A stretch of DNA of 64,000 nt from Microbispora rosea subsp. aerata (GTDB lineage: Bacteria; Actinomycetota; Actinomycetes; Streptosporangiales; Streptosporangiaceae): contig NZ_BMPY01000006.1 in assembly GCF_014647835.1 (NCBI RefSeq), positions 62,001 to 126,000 of the forward strand, read 5' to 3'. Both the position numbers and the translations under genes were made by a program. Position 1 is the stretch's first letter. Every line of letters begins with the position of its first letter. The notes under the pieces are model-generated. The model saw nothing but the letters and a program-made list of their open reading frames with translations, was not told the DNA's origin and searched no databases. Positions 54,572-63,928 of this stretch are shown here, one piece after another.

Positions 54572-56098
54572 TCATCGCGTCCTGCTTCCTGCTCGATCTC
54601 CTGTCTCCGGAAGCGGGGTGCCGGAGCCGGCCGGGGTTGTCGCCTTTGCGGGCAGTCGGCGAAGCGTGAGGACGCCGAGCGCCACATGCAGGACGCAGGC
54701 TGCGGCGGCGGCCACGTGCAGCCCGGTGACGAAGGCCGTTTTCGCCTCCACGATCACTGTTGCCGGGAGGCCGGGAAGCTGGAGGGTTTCGCCCAGGGTG
54801 GGCGCCAGATCCGGCCCGCGGAGCCGGAAGATCAGAGCGGCGAGTGAGCCGAGGAGGGCGATGCCGAGGGCGTTGCCGATCTCGTTGCTGGTCTCGGCGA
54901 TCGCGCCCGCCGAGCCGGCCCGGTCCGGGGGGACGGCGCCGACGGCGGTGTCGGCGACGACGCTGAAACAGATGCCGAAGCCGACGCCCGCGGTGACGGT
55001 GGAGGCGACGTACCAGCCGATCCCGCTCGTGATCGTCATGGGGAGCAGGAAAAGCAGGCCCGCGGCGATGGAGAAGTGGCAGATCAGGAGGGAGGTTCGC
55101 TTTCCGACGCGGTCGACCGCAAAGGGCGTGACGACGCAGGTGACGGTGAGGACCGCGGCGCCGGGAAGCGCGAGCAGAGCGGCGCGCAGGACGGGCAGGC
55201 CGAGCACCGACTGGAGGTAAACGCCGGCCAGGTACGCGGTCGCCGACCACGCCGCCAGTGGCAGCAGGCCGGTGATGATCGCCACGGTGAAGACGCGGTC
55301 GCGGAAGAGCGAGAACTCGATCAACGGATGCCGCAGGACCCGCTGCCGGCGGGCGAAGCACGCCAGCAGCGCCAGCCCCGCGACGGCTGCGAGCACCGAG
55401 ACGATCGACAGACCTTCGGCGGCGGCGTGTTTGAGGCCGTAGATCGTCAGCAGGAGACCGGCCGAGGAGGTGACGACACTGAGCGCGTCGACCCGGCCTG
55501 GGCGGGCCGTGCGAACCTCGCGGAGCAGGATCGGCGCGAAGAGCAGGAAAACAGCGAGCACGGGGAGATTGACCAGGAAGACCGAGCCCCACCAGAACCG
55601 TTCCAGAAGGATGCCGCCGGCGACCGGACCGATGGCGAATCCGGCGGCGAACGCCGCGGCGAAGACGCCGACGGCCTGCGCGCGTCGCCGGGGGTCGGTG
55701 AAAAGCTCGCTCAACACGGCGAGGGCCGACGGCAGGAGAGTCGCGCCCGCTATTCCCATCAGCCCGCGGGCGACGATCAGAAGCTCGGGGTTCGGCGCGA
55801 ACGCCGCCGCCGCGGAGCCCACGCCGAAGGCCGCCGCGCCGATCATAAGCAACCTCAGCCGGCCGTACCGATCGCCGACGTTGCCGAACGTGATCAGCAG
55901 AGAGCCGACGGCGAAGCCGTAGATGTCCAGAATCCACAGGGCCTGATCGGCGGTCGGCGTGAGAGCCTGGCTGATCCGGGGCAATGCCAGGAACAGGATC
56001 GACCCGTCCATGGAGACCAGCAGCACGGGCCCGAGGATCACCAGAAGACCGAGCCAGGGCCGTAGCCCCGGCGAGTTGTGCGGGTGCTTGTGAGGCAT
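54572..56098 (-). CDS. DHA2-family MFS drug efflux transporter
   Basis: A 508-residue transporter from the ATG at 56098 (MPHKHPHNSPGLRPW), with about 14 TM helices. Family motifs: LDIYGFAVGSLLITFGNVGD plus RYGRLR (motif A), ARGLMGIAGATLLPSALAVL and AIGPVAGGILLERFWWGSVF (motif C and D regions). Proton-driven export of cationic drugs or antibiotics is the family role. It diverges from an XRE/MmyB regulator across 103 bp, a classical pump-and-regulator pair. Confidence 0.9.
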   Translation of the reverse strand: MPHKHPHNSPGLRPWLGLLVILGPVLLVSMDGSILFLALPRISQALTPTADQALWILDIYGFAVGSLLITFGNVGDRYGRLRLLMIGAAAFGVGSAAAAFAPNPELLIVARGLMGIAGATLLPSALAVLSELFTDPRRRAQAVGVFAAAFAAGFAIGPVAGGILLERFWWGSVFLVNLPVLAVFLLFAPILLREVRTARPGRVDALSVVTSSAGLLLTIYGLKHAAAEGLSIVSVLAAVAGLALLACFARRQRVLRHPLIEFSLFRDRVFTVAIITGLLPLAAWSATAYLAGVYLQSVLGLPVLRAALLALPGAAVLTVTCVVTPFAVDRVGKRTSLLICHFSIAAGLLFLLPMTITSGIGWYVASTVTAGVGFGICFSVVADTAVGAVPPDRAGSAGAIAETSNEIGNALGIALLGSLAALIFRLRGPDLAPTLGETLQLPGLPATVIVEAKTAFVTGLHVAAAAACVLHVALGVLTLRRLPAKATTPAGSGTPLPETGDRAGSRTR

Positions 56099-56201
56099 GT
56101 TCTCGACGGTCCGGCAAGGCGGGCTCGGCGACCATCCTCCTGTTGTGGGTGCTCTTGACAGGTACACCCACGGCGCGTCCGGTCGGCCTACGCTCGATGT
56201 C

Positions 56202-57110
56202 GTGGAGAGTCTCGGCGCGTTTCTGCGGAGTCGTCGTGATCGGGTCACGCCCGATGATGTGGGGCTGCGCACTTTCGGGACCGCTCGCCGGGTCCCCGGC
56301 CTGCGGCGCGAGGAGCTCGCCCAGCTCGCCGGAGTGAGTGCCGGTTACTACACGCGTCTGGAGCAGGGGCTGGCGGACAGCCCTTCCGCACAGGTGCTCG
56401 ACGCCCTGGCGCGGGTGCTGCGCCTCGACGAGATAGAGACCGTGCACCTCCACAACCTCGCGCGCCAACCGGCGAATCCCAGTCTCCGCGAACCGCCGGA
56501 GGAGGAGCCGCACCCTCGAGTCCTCGCGCTCCTGGAATCGCTGGGAGACGCGATACCGGCGATCGTGCTCGGCCGTCGTGGCGACGTGCTCGCGTGGAAC
56601 CGCACCGGTCACGCGCTCATCGCCGAGCACGTTCCCTTCGACGCGCCGGGGAACGCGGCGCACCGGCCGTCCATCCCGCGGATGTTCTTCCTCGATCCGC
56701 TCATCCGTGAGCTGTACGGAAACTGGGAGGAACTCGCTCGCGTCCATGTCGCCTACCTCCGGCTCACCGTCGGCCGGTTCCCGACGGACGCACGCCTGGC
56801 GGCGCTCATCGGAGAGCTGACGATGCGCAGCGACGAGTTCGCGATGATGTGGACGATCGGCGAGGTCGCCGACTGCACTGTGGGAACCATGCGCCTGCGG
56901 CACCCCACGGTGGGTCCCGTGAGCGTCGCCTACCAGGTCTGGCTCCAGCCCGACAGCCCCGATCACCGCCTGGAGATCTACACCCCGAACGACTCGGGCT
57001 CCGCCGACGCCATGCGGGCCCTCGCGGAGCAGATCCGGGGACGACGGACCCCGCACGCGGTTCGCTTGCGCCACGCGCGGACCTCCATCGCCGGATCGCC
57101 GTCCGCGTAG
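56202..57110 (+). CDS. XRE-family regulator with MmyB-like ligand-binding domain
   Basis: A 302-residue protein from a GTG at 56202, with TACGCT seven bases upstream, suggesting leaderless transcription. Helix-turn-helix near residues 10-75 (LRREELAQLAGVSAGYYTRL, EQGLADSPSAQVLDALARVL), then the MmyB-like domain (ILGRRGDVLAWNRTGHALIA, RFPTDARLAALIGELTMRSD, RLRHPTVGPVSVAYQVWLQP). In this family the C-terminal domain can bind fatty-acid-like ligands. It probably regulates the divergent efflux gene. Confidence 0.88.
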   Translation: MESLGAFLRSRRDRVTPDDVGLRTFGTARRVPGLRREELAQLAGVSAGYYTRLEQGLADSPSAQVLDALARVLRLDEIETVHLHNLARQPANPSLREPPEEEPHPRVLALLESLGDAIPAIVLGRRGDVLAWNRTGHALIAEHVPFDAPGNAAHRPSIPRMFFLDPLIRELYGNWEELARVHVAYLRLTVGRFPTDARLAALIGELTMRSDEFAMMWTIGEVADCTVGTMRLRHPTVGPVSVAYQVWLQPDSPDHRLEIYTPNDSGSADAMRALAEQIRGRRTPHAVRLRHARTSIAGSPSA

Positions 57111-57568
57111 ACCTCGCGGGCCGGAGAAGGGCCGCCGCCGCTGCAACAGCGGCACGGAGGCGGTACGCATACCCGGAACACCTGGCGCGGGCCGGGGCCC
57201 GGCACCCGGTACGGCACGCGGCTGGCCGGCTTCGTCCGCCTCACCGGCGCGGAACCCTGACCGGGCGATGCGGAGGCGGAAATGCCCCTCGGGGAGGAGA
57301 ACTGTATGGGGTCGCCTCTCCGAGGAGCCGGGTCGGCGTGCCTGGCCGGAGGGCCGGGAGCGGCACACCCGCGCGTCGTCGACGGGCCTCGCCCGGGTGC
57401 GCGACCGCCGGCGGCGTCTTCGCGAGGACCGCGCGTCCTCTTCCCGAGCCGCCGGGTCGGCGGATTCGGGCCCGATTCAGCCCGGGGGGTCGGCACGCCC
57501 GCCGCGTTGGCGGATATGGCCGGGGAGGGGCCGGGTGTGGATCGCCGTTCCCTCCCCGGGAGGCCGGG
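57111..57568. other. 458-bp intergenic region
   Basis: GC-rich, with scattered C/G hairpins and no gene or RNA that I can recognise. It separates the 3' ends of the XRE regulator and the chitinase, which converge here. Confidence 0.45.
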
Positions 57569-58834
57569 TCAGCGGAGGATGGAGTAGAGAGCGGTGGTGA
57601 GGGAGGCTTTGGCGTCGTCTTGGTCGATGGACCAGAGCATGGAGCCGCCGAGGCCCTTCAGCCGGATGTATGCGGCCTTCTGGAGCATGACGGCGGGGTC
57701 GTCGTAGGACCAGAACTCGTTGCCGTCGTACAGCCACAGGGCGCCGGTGAGCAGGTCGCGGTAGCGCTTGCCGGGTTTCTTGACGAGGTTCTTGTAGTCC
57801 TCGGTGCCGGGAGCCCAGGTGCCGAGGGCGGGGCCGGTCGCGGTGGCGTACAGGCCGTTGCCGCGTGAGGTCACGCCGGTCCAGCCCTGGCCGTACGCGG
57901 GGACGCCGATGACGAGCTTGCGTGCGGGGGCGCCGCGTCCGATGTAGTCGCGCACGGTCTGGTCGACGCTGTACTTGACCTCGTTAGGGTCGCGGCGGTC
58001 GGTGAGCAGGTTGGCCTGGAGGCCGGTGCGATTCTCCCAGGTGCCGTGCAGGTCGTAGCCCTGGACGGTGGCGAAGTCGAGCTGGTCGAACACCTTGCGG
58101 ACCTCGAAGCCCGCGTCGATCTTGGCGGCTGCGGCGGGGAGGAAGGCGCTGAGCTCGGCCCGCCGGTCGTGGGCCTTCATCTGGCGGCGCAGTTCGGCGA
58201 GGAACAGGGTGAAGTTCTGCTTGTCTTCGGGGCGGATGATGTTGCCCTCGTCGCCGGCCGAGCCGGGCCATTCCCAGTCGAGGTCGATGCCGTCGAAGAC
58301 GCCGGCGGCGGCTCCCCGCGGCAGGCCGGGCAGGTTGCCCTTGAGCCAGAGGTCGACGCAGGAGGCGGCGAGCCTGGCGCGGGATTCGGGGGTGAGGACG
58401 GCGTCGGAGAAGTATTTCGAGCCGGTCCAGCCGCCGAGGGAGATGAGGACCTTGAGGCCGGGGTGGCGGGCCTTGAGCTTCTTGAGCTGGCCGAGGTTGC
58501 CCTTGAGCGGCTGGTCGTCGGTGTCGGCGACGCCGTCGACGCTCTGGTCGGCGGGCACGGGGCGCTGCCAGTCGGCCCAGGGGTCGGCGGAGTAGCAGGT
58601 GCCTTCCTCGCCGACGAACCCGAAGGCGTAGTTGAGGTGGGTGAGTTTCGCGGCGGCGCCACTGGTGTCCACATCCTTCACGTGGAAGTTCCGCCCGTAG
58701 ACGCCCCACTGGATGAAGTAGGCCACCCGCTTGTAGCGGTCCCCGCCGCCGGTGGCGGCCTGGGCCGCTGACGGCGCCAATCCGGCCGCCAGGGTGGCGG
58801 CGACCGCCACGGCGAGGGTCCTTCTCATGAACAC
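57569..58834 (-). CDS. Secreted family 18 chitinase
   Basis: A 421-residue protein from a GTG at 58834 with GGGAGG six bases upstream; an ATG two codons on is possible. A classical signal peptide (MFMRRTLAVAVAATLAAGLA, cleavage after SAAQA) precedes a single GH18 barrel: YFIQWGVYGRNF, KVLISLGGWTGS, the catalytic DGIDLDWE (D181, D184, D186, E188), DFATVQGYDLHG and MLWSIDQDD. There is no chitin-binding domain. It hydrolyses chitin by retaining catalysis in the family. A 13-bp palindrome lies 25 bp before it. Confidence 0.93.
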   Translation of the reverse strand: MFMRRTLAVAVAATLAAGLAPSAAQAATGGGDRYKRVAYFIQWGVYGRNFHVKDVDTSGAAAKLTHLNYAFGFVGEEGTCYSADPWADWQRPVPADQSVDGVADTDDQPLKGNLGQLKKLKARHPGLKVLISLGGWTGSKYFSDAVLTPESRARLAASCVDLWLKGNLPGLPRGAAAGVFDGIDLDWEWPGSAGDEGNIIRPEDKQNFTLFLAELRRQMKAHDRRAELSAFLPAAAAKIDAGFEVRKVFDQLDFATVQGYDLHGTWENRTGLQANLLTDRRDPNEVKYSVDQTVRDYIGRGAPARKLVIGVPAYGQGWTGVTSRGNGLYATATGPALGTWAPGTEDYKNLVKKPGKRYRDLLTGALWLYDGNEFWSYDDPAVMLQKAAYIRLKGLGGSMLWSIDQDDAKASLTTALYSILR

Positions 58835-58858
58835 GCCGGCCTCCCGAGCGCTTTTTAT

Positions 58859-58871
58859 AGGAAAGTTTCCT
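58859..58871. promoter_or_regulatory. Palindromic operator candidate upstream of chitinase
   Basis: AGGAAA-G-TTTCCT, a perfect palindrome with a one-base centre, is embedded in an AT-rich patch (tttttatAGGAAAGTTTCCT then gtaaat), 25 bp before the GTG. Position overlaps the expected promoter, so it fits a repressor site controlling chitinolysis genes. It does not match the DasR consensus. Confidence 0.5.
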
Positions 58872-58997
58872 GTAAATTGTCGCGATCGTAGACCTCGGTG
58901 ATCAGGGCGTCAATGGCAGCGCCCGAGAGCGGCGTGGACGTGCCGCCTCGGCGTCGCACGCGTCTCGTTCGGGCGCTGCCGGGAGAGCGGCGACAGG

Positions 58998-59510
58998 TCA
59001 GGGATGCATGAGAAGCAACGGGTCGCAGGTGTCGGTTCCCACCAAGGACTGGTCCCGCAGGCCCTTCTCGCTGTTGATGATGTAATAGCCCCCGGCGGGC
59101 CGAGGTATCACCATCAGCGTCTGGTACTGCATGATCTTCTTGGCGTCGCTGATCTTCCCTCCGGGGCCCAGGGCGTAGACCAGCATGGTCCTGAGCATGG
59201 CGAAGAGATTGTCGTGGGTGAATCCCGGCCAGATGAGCACTCGGTAGGTGTGTGGGATGATCTGGTTGTACTGCTCGCTGTAGCCGTGGATCGACACGTG
59301 CGCCTTCGCCCAACGATCTATTCTTGTGGCGGCCAGGTGGTCCTGGGCGACGAGGTCGTTCAAGGACTCGGGACGCGCCTGCGCCATGTGGATGTGCAAC
59401 TGGTCGATGTGTCTCGCCGTCTTCGAATTGATCCCCAATGCCACCGGGGCGGGAACCTCGGTGGGATGCTGGGTGGCGTAGTAGTCGGCGGCGCTCCAAT
59501 ACGCGATACC
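58998..59510 (-). pseudogene. CDP-diacylglycerol diphosphatase, 5'-truncated
   Basis: The reading frame ends normally (LLLMHP, stop at 58998) and contains the Cdh core: AYWSAADYYATQ, VALGINSKTARHIDQLHIHM with the HIT-like histidines, YRVLIWPGFTHDNLFAMLRT and GGYYIINSEKGLRDQSLV. E. coli Cdh has about 95 residues before the first of these, including a signal anchor; here the frame is closed by a stop near 59580 and no start precedes it. The first possible start is a GTG at 59444, inside the catalytic region. The hemW gene begins at 59568 on the other strand. Confidence 0.65.
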
Positions 59511-59567
59511 GGATCCGGGTGATCGGGACGTCGAGGGCAGGGCGCGAGTGACGGCAGACTGGAGGGC

Positions 59568-60788
59568 GTGCCTTCAGTGCTTCCCGACGGCGATCCCGTC
59601 CCCGCCGGCGGCGAGCTGCCGTCCGGCGCTCTCGACGGGCTCGGCTCCCGCCCATTCGGTTTCTATGTGCATGTGCCGTTCTGCGCCACGCGCTGCGGCT
59701 ACTGCGACTTCAACACTTACACGGCGGCGGAGCTCGGCCCCGGCGCCGCGCAACGCGACTACGCCGCCACCGCCGTCGAGGAGATACGGCTGGCCCGGCG
59801 TGTGCTGGGGGACGCCGCGCCGCCCGTGGAGACCGTCTTCTTCGGCGGCGGCACGCCGACCCTGCTGCCCGCCGCCGACCTCGTACGGATCCTCGACGCC
59901 ATCGGTGAGGAGTTCGGCCTGCGGCCGGGCGCCGAGGTGACGACCGAGGCCAACCCCGAGTCGGTGGACGAGGCCTACCTGAAGGAACTGCGGGCGGGCG
60001 GGTTCACCCGGGTGAGCTTCGGCATGCAGAGCGCGGGCGAGCACGTCCTGGCCGTCCTCGACCGGCGGCACACCCCCGGCCGGCCCGCCGAGGCCGTACG
60101 GGAGGCCCGCGCGGCGGGGTTCGAGCACGTCAACCTGGACTTGATCTACGGCACGCCGGGGGAGAGCGACGACGACTGGCGGGCCTCCCTGGAGGCCGCG
60201 CTGGCGGCCGGGCCCGACCACATCTCGGCGTACTCCTTGATCGTCGAGGACGGCACCCGGCTCGCCGCCCGGATCAGGCGCGGCGAGCTGCCGATGCCGG
60301 ACGACGACGTGGCGGCCGATCGCTACCTGATCGCCGAGGAGATGCTGACGGCAGCCGGGCTGAGCTGGTACGAGATCTCCAACTGGGCGGCGGGCGAGGA
60401 GGCCCGCTGCCGCCACAACCTGCTGTATTGGACCGGCGGCGACTGGTGGGGGGCCGGGCCGGGGGCGCACAGCCACGTCGGCGGCACCCGCTGGTGGAAC
60501 GTCAAGCACCCCGCCGCGTACGCCGCACGCCTGGCCGCCGGGACCTCGCCCGCGCACGCCAGGGAGGTGCTGTCGGCGCGGGACAGGGCCGTCGAACGGG
60601 TCATGCTGGAGCTGCGTCTCGCCTCGGGATTCCCGCTGGCGGACCTCGACCCGCAGGCGCGTCCGGCGTGCGCGCGGGCCCTGGCGGACGGGTTGCTGGA
60701 GGTGGAGGCGTTCAAGGCGGGCCGGGCCGTGCTCACGCTGCGCGGCAGGCTGCTCGCCGACGCCGTCGTCCGCGACTTGACCCCATAG
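59568..60788 (+). CDS. hemW: Radical SAM heme chaperone HemW
   Basis: A 406-residue radical SAM protein from a GTG. The cluster motif is C39-x3-C43-x2-C46 (CATRCGYC), followed by the HemW-type C-terminal domain (LRLASGFPLADLDPQARPAC, LEVEAFKAGRAVLTLRGRLL). It shows VFFGGGTPTLL and EANPESVD as SAM/heme-handling motifs. It lacks the oxygen-independent HemN-specific N-terminus, so a heme-delivery chaperone role is more likely than coproporphyrinogen oxidation. In related genomes it follows lepA; here ~5.8 kb intervene. Confidence 0.92.
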   Translation: MPSVLPDGDPVPAGGELPSGALDGLGSRPFGFYVHVPFCATRCGYCDFNTYTAAELGPGAAQRDYAATAVEEIRLARRVLGDAAPPVETVFFGGGTPTLLPAADLVRILDAIGEEFGLRPGAEVTTEANPESVDEAYLKELRAGGFTRVSFGMQSAGEHVLAVLDRRHTPGRPAEAVREARAAGFEHVNLDLIYGTPGESDDDWRASLEAALAAGPDHISAYSLIVEDGTRLAARIRRGELPMPDDDVAADRYLIAEEMLTAAGLSWYEISNWAAGEEARCRHNLLYWTGGDWWGAGPGAHSHVGGTRWWNVKHPAAYAARLAAGTSPAHAREVLSARDRAVERVMLELRLASGFPLADLDPQARPACARALADGLLEVEAFKAGRAVLTLRGRLLADAVVRDLTP

Positions 60789-60793
60789 GACGG

Positions 60794-61204
60794 TCAGAAG
60801 ACGCGCCAGGCGAAGGGATACCGGAAACTCCTCCCATGCCGAGCCGCGACCGCCCCGATGACGCCCGTCACGAGGCCGTACACCCAGAGCACCACGAACA
60901 GCACGAGGATGAAGAGCACAGATCCGATGAACATCGTCACGAGGTTCACGATCAGACAGATGATCACCAGCGACAGGGTGAGCCAGAGATTCAGCGCCTG
61001 CGCCGCCTGCTCGCGCACATAGGGGGACCGGCGACCGCGGACCAGGTAGATCACCAGCGTGCCCACGATGCCCAGCGGCCAGACGACCAGATTGGCCAGC
61101 CCGAACAGATGTGCCCGCGACGCCACCCGTGCGTCGTCGGTGCCCGGCCTCGGCCCGGGCCGGGGGGCGGACGGCCGGCCTTGACTCGTGCTCTGCGCGT
61201 TCAT
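60794..61204 (-). CDS. DUF4870 membrane protein
   Basis: A 136-residue protein with a Pro/Arg/Gly-rich N-terminus and about three TM helices (LFGLANLVVWPLGIVGTLVI, LWLTLSLVIICLIVNLVTMF, LFILVLFVVLWVYGLVTGVI). The RRSPYVREQAAQALN motif is the DUF4870 (TIC20-like) hallmark. Function unknown. It converges on hemW with only five bases between the stops. Confidence 0.85.
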   Translation of the reverse strand: MNAQSTSQGRPSAPRPGPRPGTDDARVASRAHLFGLANLVVWPLGIVGTLVIYLVRGRRSPYVREQAAQALNLWLTLSLVIICLIVNLVTMFIGSVLFILVLFVVLWVYGLVTGVIGAVAARHGRSFRYPFAWRVF

Positions 61205-61280
61205 GGACGTCTCCCGTGCTCGGAGCGATTCCAGGCCGGACGGCGCCCGGCCTGTCGTGCGAGGTCGGGACGGCGGCAGC

Positions 61281-62084
61281 CTATGGAGCCGTCACGAAGT
61301 CGATCAGTTCCTCCACGCGGCCGAGCAGCTCGGGCTCCAGGTCGGTGTAGGTCGTGACCCGGCCCAGGATGTGCCGCCACGCCTCCTGGGGGTCCATCCG
61401 CCAGCCCAGGGCCGCGATCACGCCCTCCTTCCAGGGCACGCCGCGCGGCACGTCCGGCCAGGCGGCGATGCCGAGCGTCCGCGGCTTGACCGCCTGCCAG
61501 ATGTCCACGAACGGATGCCCGACGACGAGCACGTCGTCGCCGGACACCCGGGCGGCGATGCGGCTCTCCTTCGAACCCGGCACCAGATGGTCCACCAGCA
61601 CCCCGAGCCGCCTGCCCGGCCCGGGGGCGAACTCCTCCACGATGGCGGGCAGGTCGTCGACACCCTCCAGATATTCGACGACGACCCCCTCCACACGCAG
61701 GTCGTGCCCCCAGATCTTCTCGACCAGGGCGGCGTCGTGGACGCCCTCGACATAGATGCGGCTCTCCCTGGCGACCTGCGCACGCAGGCCCTCGACCGCG
61801 ATCGACCCCGAGGCGCTGCGCAGCGGTCCCTTCGGGGCGGCCTTGGGGCGCACCAGCGTGACCGGTTCGCCGTCGAGGAGGAACCCGGCGGGAGTCAGCG
61901 GGAAGACCCGCCTGCGGCCGAAGCGGTCCTCCAGCGTCACCGCCTCCTTGTCGCAGGCCACCACGGCGCCGCAGAAGCGGCCCTCGGCGTCCTCGACCAC
62001 GAGGTCGGGCTCGGCCGGGATCTCGGGGATCCGCTTGCGCCGTGCGCGCCGCCAGTCTCCGGAAAGCACGTCCCGCCCGTACAT
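61281..62084 (-). CDS. DUF3097 family protein
   Basis: A 267-residue protein (MYGRDVLSGDWRRARRKRIP) of the actinobacterial DUF3097 family, normally encoded between hemW and hrcA. Notable: SRIYVEGVHDAALVEKIWGH and GVLVDHLVPGSKESRIA, with a Toprim-like GVHD/VDH arrangement, and AWRHILGRVTTYTDLEPELL. A role in DNA or RNA transactions has been suggested for Toprim-like members, but none is established. Probably co-transcribed with the upstream membrane protein (18 bp gap). Confidence 0.88.
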   Translation of the reverse strand: MYGRDVLSGDWRRARRKRIPEIPAEPDLVVEDAEGRFCGAVVACDKEAVTLEDRFGRRRVFPLTPAGFLLDGEPVTLVRPKAAPKGPLRSASGSIAVEGLRAQVARESRIYVEGVHDAALVEKIWGHDLRVEGVVVEYLEGVDDLPAIVEEFAPGPGRRLGVLVDHLVPGSKESRIAARVSGDDVLVVGHPFVDIWQAVKPRTLGIAAWPDVPRGVPWKEGVIAALGWRMDPQEAWRHILGRVTTYTDLEPELLGRVEELIDFVTAP

Positions 62085-62102
62085 GCGGGGAACGCTAGCA
62101 AA

Positions 62103-62756
62103 TCAGGCCACGCGGCGGCGGGCGGCGGAACGGCGCACCAGCACGACGACCGTCACGATCGCCGCGGTCAGGAAGCCGGCCAGGGGCAGCGCCACCAGCG
62201 CGAGCGCGCCGCCCACCAGCCCGCCGACGTTGCCGGCGAGCTGCCTGCCGACGCCGAACCGCACCCCGTCGCCCTCGCAGGCGAGCTGGTAGGTGCCCGC
62301 CTCCGGGACGCCGGCCTCGAACAGCAGCTCCCACGTCGTGCCGTTCAGCGTGACGGTCTGGGAGACGGCCGGCCGGGTCAGCCGCACCCCCGGGTCGGTG
62401 CCGTCGCCGAGCCGGCAGCGGACGTCGGTGGGCTGGTCGACGGCCGCGTAGACCGCCGGCTTGTCCGCGGGGTCGAGCGCGACGCTCACCGACTGCCCGC
62501 CCGGGAAGACCGTGGTGGGCGCGGCGTCGCCGACGGCGGAGAACAGGCCGCCGGCGAACCCGGAGACGCCCGCCGCCAGCAGCACCACGAAGAGCGCCCA
62601 GGACAGGAAGATCCACAGCAGGCGGGGCCGGACCGGCCGGGGCACGGCGTACGACGGGGGAAAGGGCTGCGGCATCCGCGGGGCCGGGTCGAGCGGCGTG
62701 GAATGCGGCACTCGCGTCGTCACGTCGGACGGCGCGGGAATGTGATCCTCATGCAT
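62103..62756 (-). CDS. Two-TM hypothetical membrane protein
   Basis: A 217-residue protein with a Pro-rich cytoplasmic N-terminus, TM1 ([20 protein letters not shown]), an extracytoplasmic beta-rich domain with two cysteines ([18 protein letters not shown]) likely disulfide-linked, and TM2 ([20 protein letters not shown]). I do not recognise the family. It diverges from hrcA. Confidence 0.7.
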   Translation of the reverse strand: MHEDHIPAPSDVTTRVPHSTPLDPAPRMPQPFPPSYAVPRPVRPRLLWIFLSWALFVVLLAAGVSGFAGGLFSAVGDAAPTTVFPGGQSVSVALDPADKPAVYAAVDQPTDVRCRLGDGTDPGVRLTRPAVSQTVTLNGTTWELLFEAGVPEAGTYQLACEGDGVRFGVGRQLAGNVGGLVGGALALVALPLAGFLTAAIVTVVVLVRRSAARRRVA

Positions 62757-62854
62757 GGAATGAAGAGTCGACCCTGCCGCTTGTGGACGATTTGTATTCC
62801 GCTTGTCCTAATGGCCATCGCGTTATCGCACCAGGTGGGGTGGTAGCCGTACAC

Positions 62855-62881
62855 TTGGCACTCGGGAACACAGAGTGCCAG
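62855..62881 (+). promoter_or_regulatory. CIRCE operator upstream of hrcA
   Basis: TTGGCACTC-N9-GAGTGCCA(G) matches the CIRCE consensus (TTAGCACTC-N9-GAGTGCTAA) at nearly every position. It sits 34 bp before the hrcA start, next to a TACACT -10-like hexamer, so HrcA can repress its own operon. Confidence 0.9.
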
Positions 62882-62914
62882 AGTCGGTGTTTCCAGGCAC
62901 AGGGAGGTGACACC

Positions 62915-63928
62915 TTGCTCGACGACCGCAAGCTCGCCGTCCTGCGCGCCATCGTCGAGGACTACGTGTCCACCAACGAGCCGGTGGGGTCCAAAGCCCT
63001 GGCGGACAGGCACAACCTCGGCGTCTCGCCGGCGACGATCCGCAACGACATGGCCGCGCTGGAGGAGCAGGGGTACATCACCCAGCCGCACACCAGCGCC
63101 GGCCGAGTGCCGACCGACAAGGGATATCGCCTGTTCGTCGACCGGCTGTCGCAGATCAAGCCGCTGTCAAGCGCGGAGCGCAGGGCCATCGAAACCTTCC
63201 TCGCGGGGGCTGTCGACCTCGACGAGATCGTCATGCGCACGGTGCGGCTGCTCGCGCAGCTCACCCGGCAGGTCGCGGTGGTCCAGTACCCCTCGCTCAC
63301 CAGGTCGTCGGTCCGCCATGTGGAGATCGTGCCGCTCGCGGAGCGCCGGGTCATGCTGGTGCTGATCACGAACACCGGGCGGGTCGAGCAGCGGGTGGTC
63401 GACCTCCCGGAGCCCATCGCCGACGACCGGATCGCGAACCTGCGCGCGGTGCTCAACGCGTGCCTGGACGGATGCGGTCTGTCCCAGGTGCCGGAGACCG
63501 TGGCCGACGTTCCCGATCGGCTGCCCCCGGAGGACCGGCCGGTGGCGGCCACGATCCTGTCCGTGCTGCTCGAGACGCTCGTCGAGCGGCACGAGGAAAA
63601 GATCGTCTTCGGCGGGACGGCCAACCTGGCGGCGGCCGACTTCAGCGTCGGCCTGCGCGACGTGCTGGAGGCGCTGGAGGAGCAGGTCGTCCTCATCCGC
63701 CTGCTGGGAGAGACCGGCGGGCTGTCCGACATCACCGTCCGCATCGGATCCGAGAACCCCTACAGCGGGCTGCGCGGCACCTCTATCGTGGCCGCCGGAT
63801 ACGGTTCGGGCGACAAGGAACTGGCCCGGCTCGGAGTGCTGGGCCCGACACGAATGGACTATCCGGTGACGATGGGTGCGGTACGCGCGGTGGCGCGTTA
63901 CGTCGGCCAGATCCTGGCGGGGTCATAA
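62915..63928 (+). CDS. hrcA: Heat-inducible transcription repressor HrcA
   Basis: A 337-residue repressor from a TTG preceded by AGGGAGGTGA. Winged helix N-terminus ([60 protein letters not shown]), then a GAF-like dimerisation domain. It binds the CIRCE site just upstream. Its stop directly touches the dnaJ GTG (TAAGTG). Confidence 0.95.
   Translation: MLDDRKLAVLRAIVEDYVSTNEPVGSKALADRHNLGVSPATIRNDMAALEEQGYITQPHTSAGRVPTDKGYRLFVDRLSQIKPLSSAERRAIETFLAGAVDLDEIVMRTVRLLAQLTRQVAVVQYPSLTRSSVRHVEIVPLAERRVMLVLITNTGRVEQRVVDLPEPIADDRIANLRAVLNACLDGCGLSQVPETVADVPDRLPPEDRPVAATILSVLLETLVERHEEKIVFGGTANLAAADFSVGLRDVLEALEEQVVLIRLLGETGGLSDITVRIGSENPYSGLRGTSIVAAGYGSGDKELARLGVLGPTRMDYPVTMGAVRAVARYVGQILAGS

Noticed and set aside
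59574-60557. Long antisense ORF opposite hemW and similar ORFs opposite lepA, comEC and hflX.
   Set aside because: These are GC-skew shadows of the strongly coding opposite strand, without start signals or recognisable domains.
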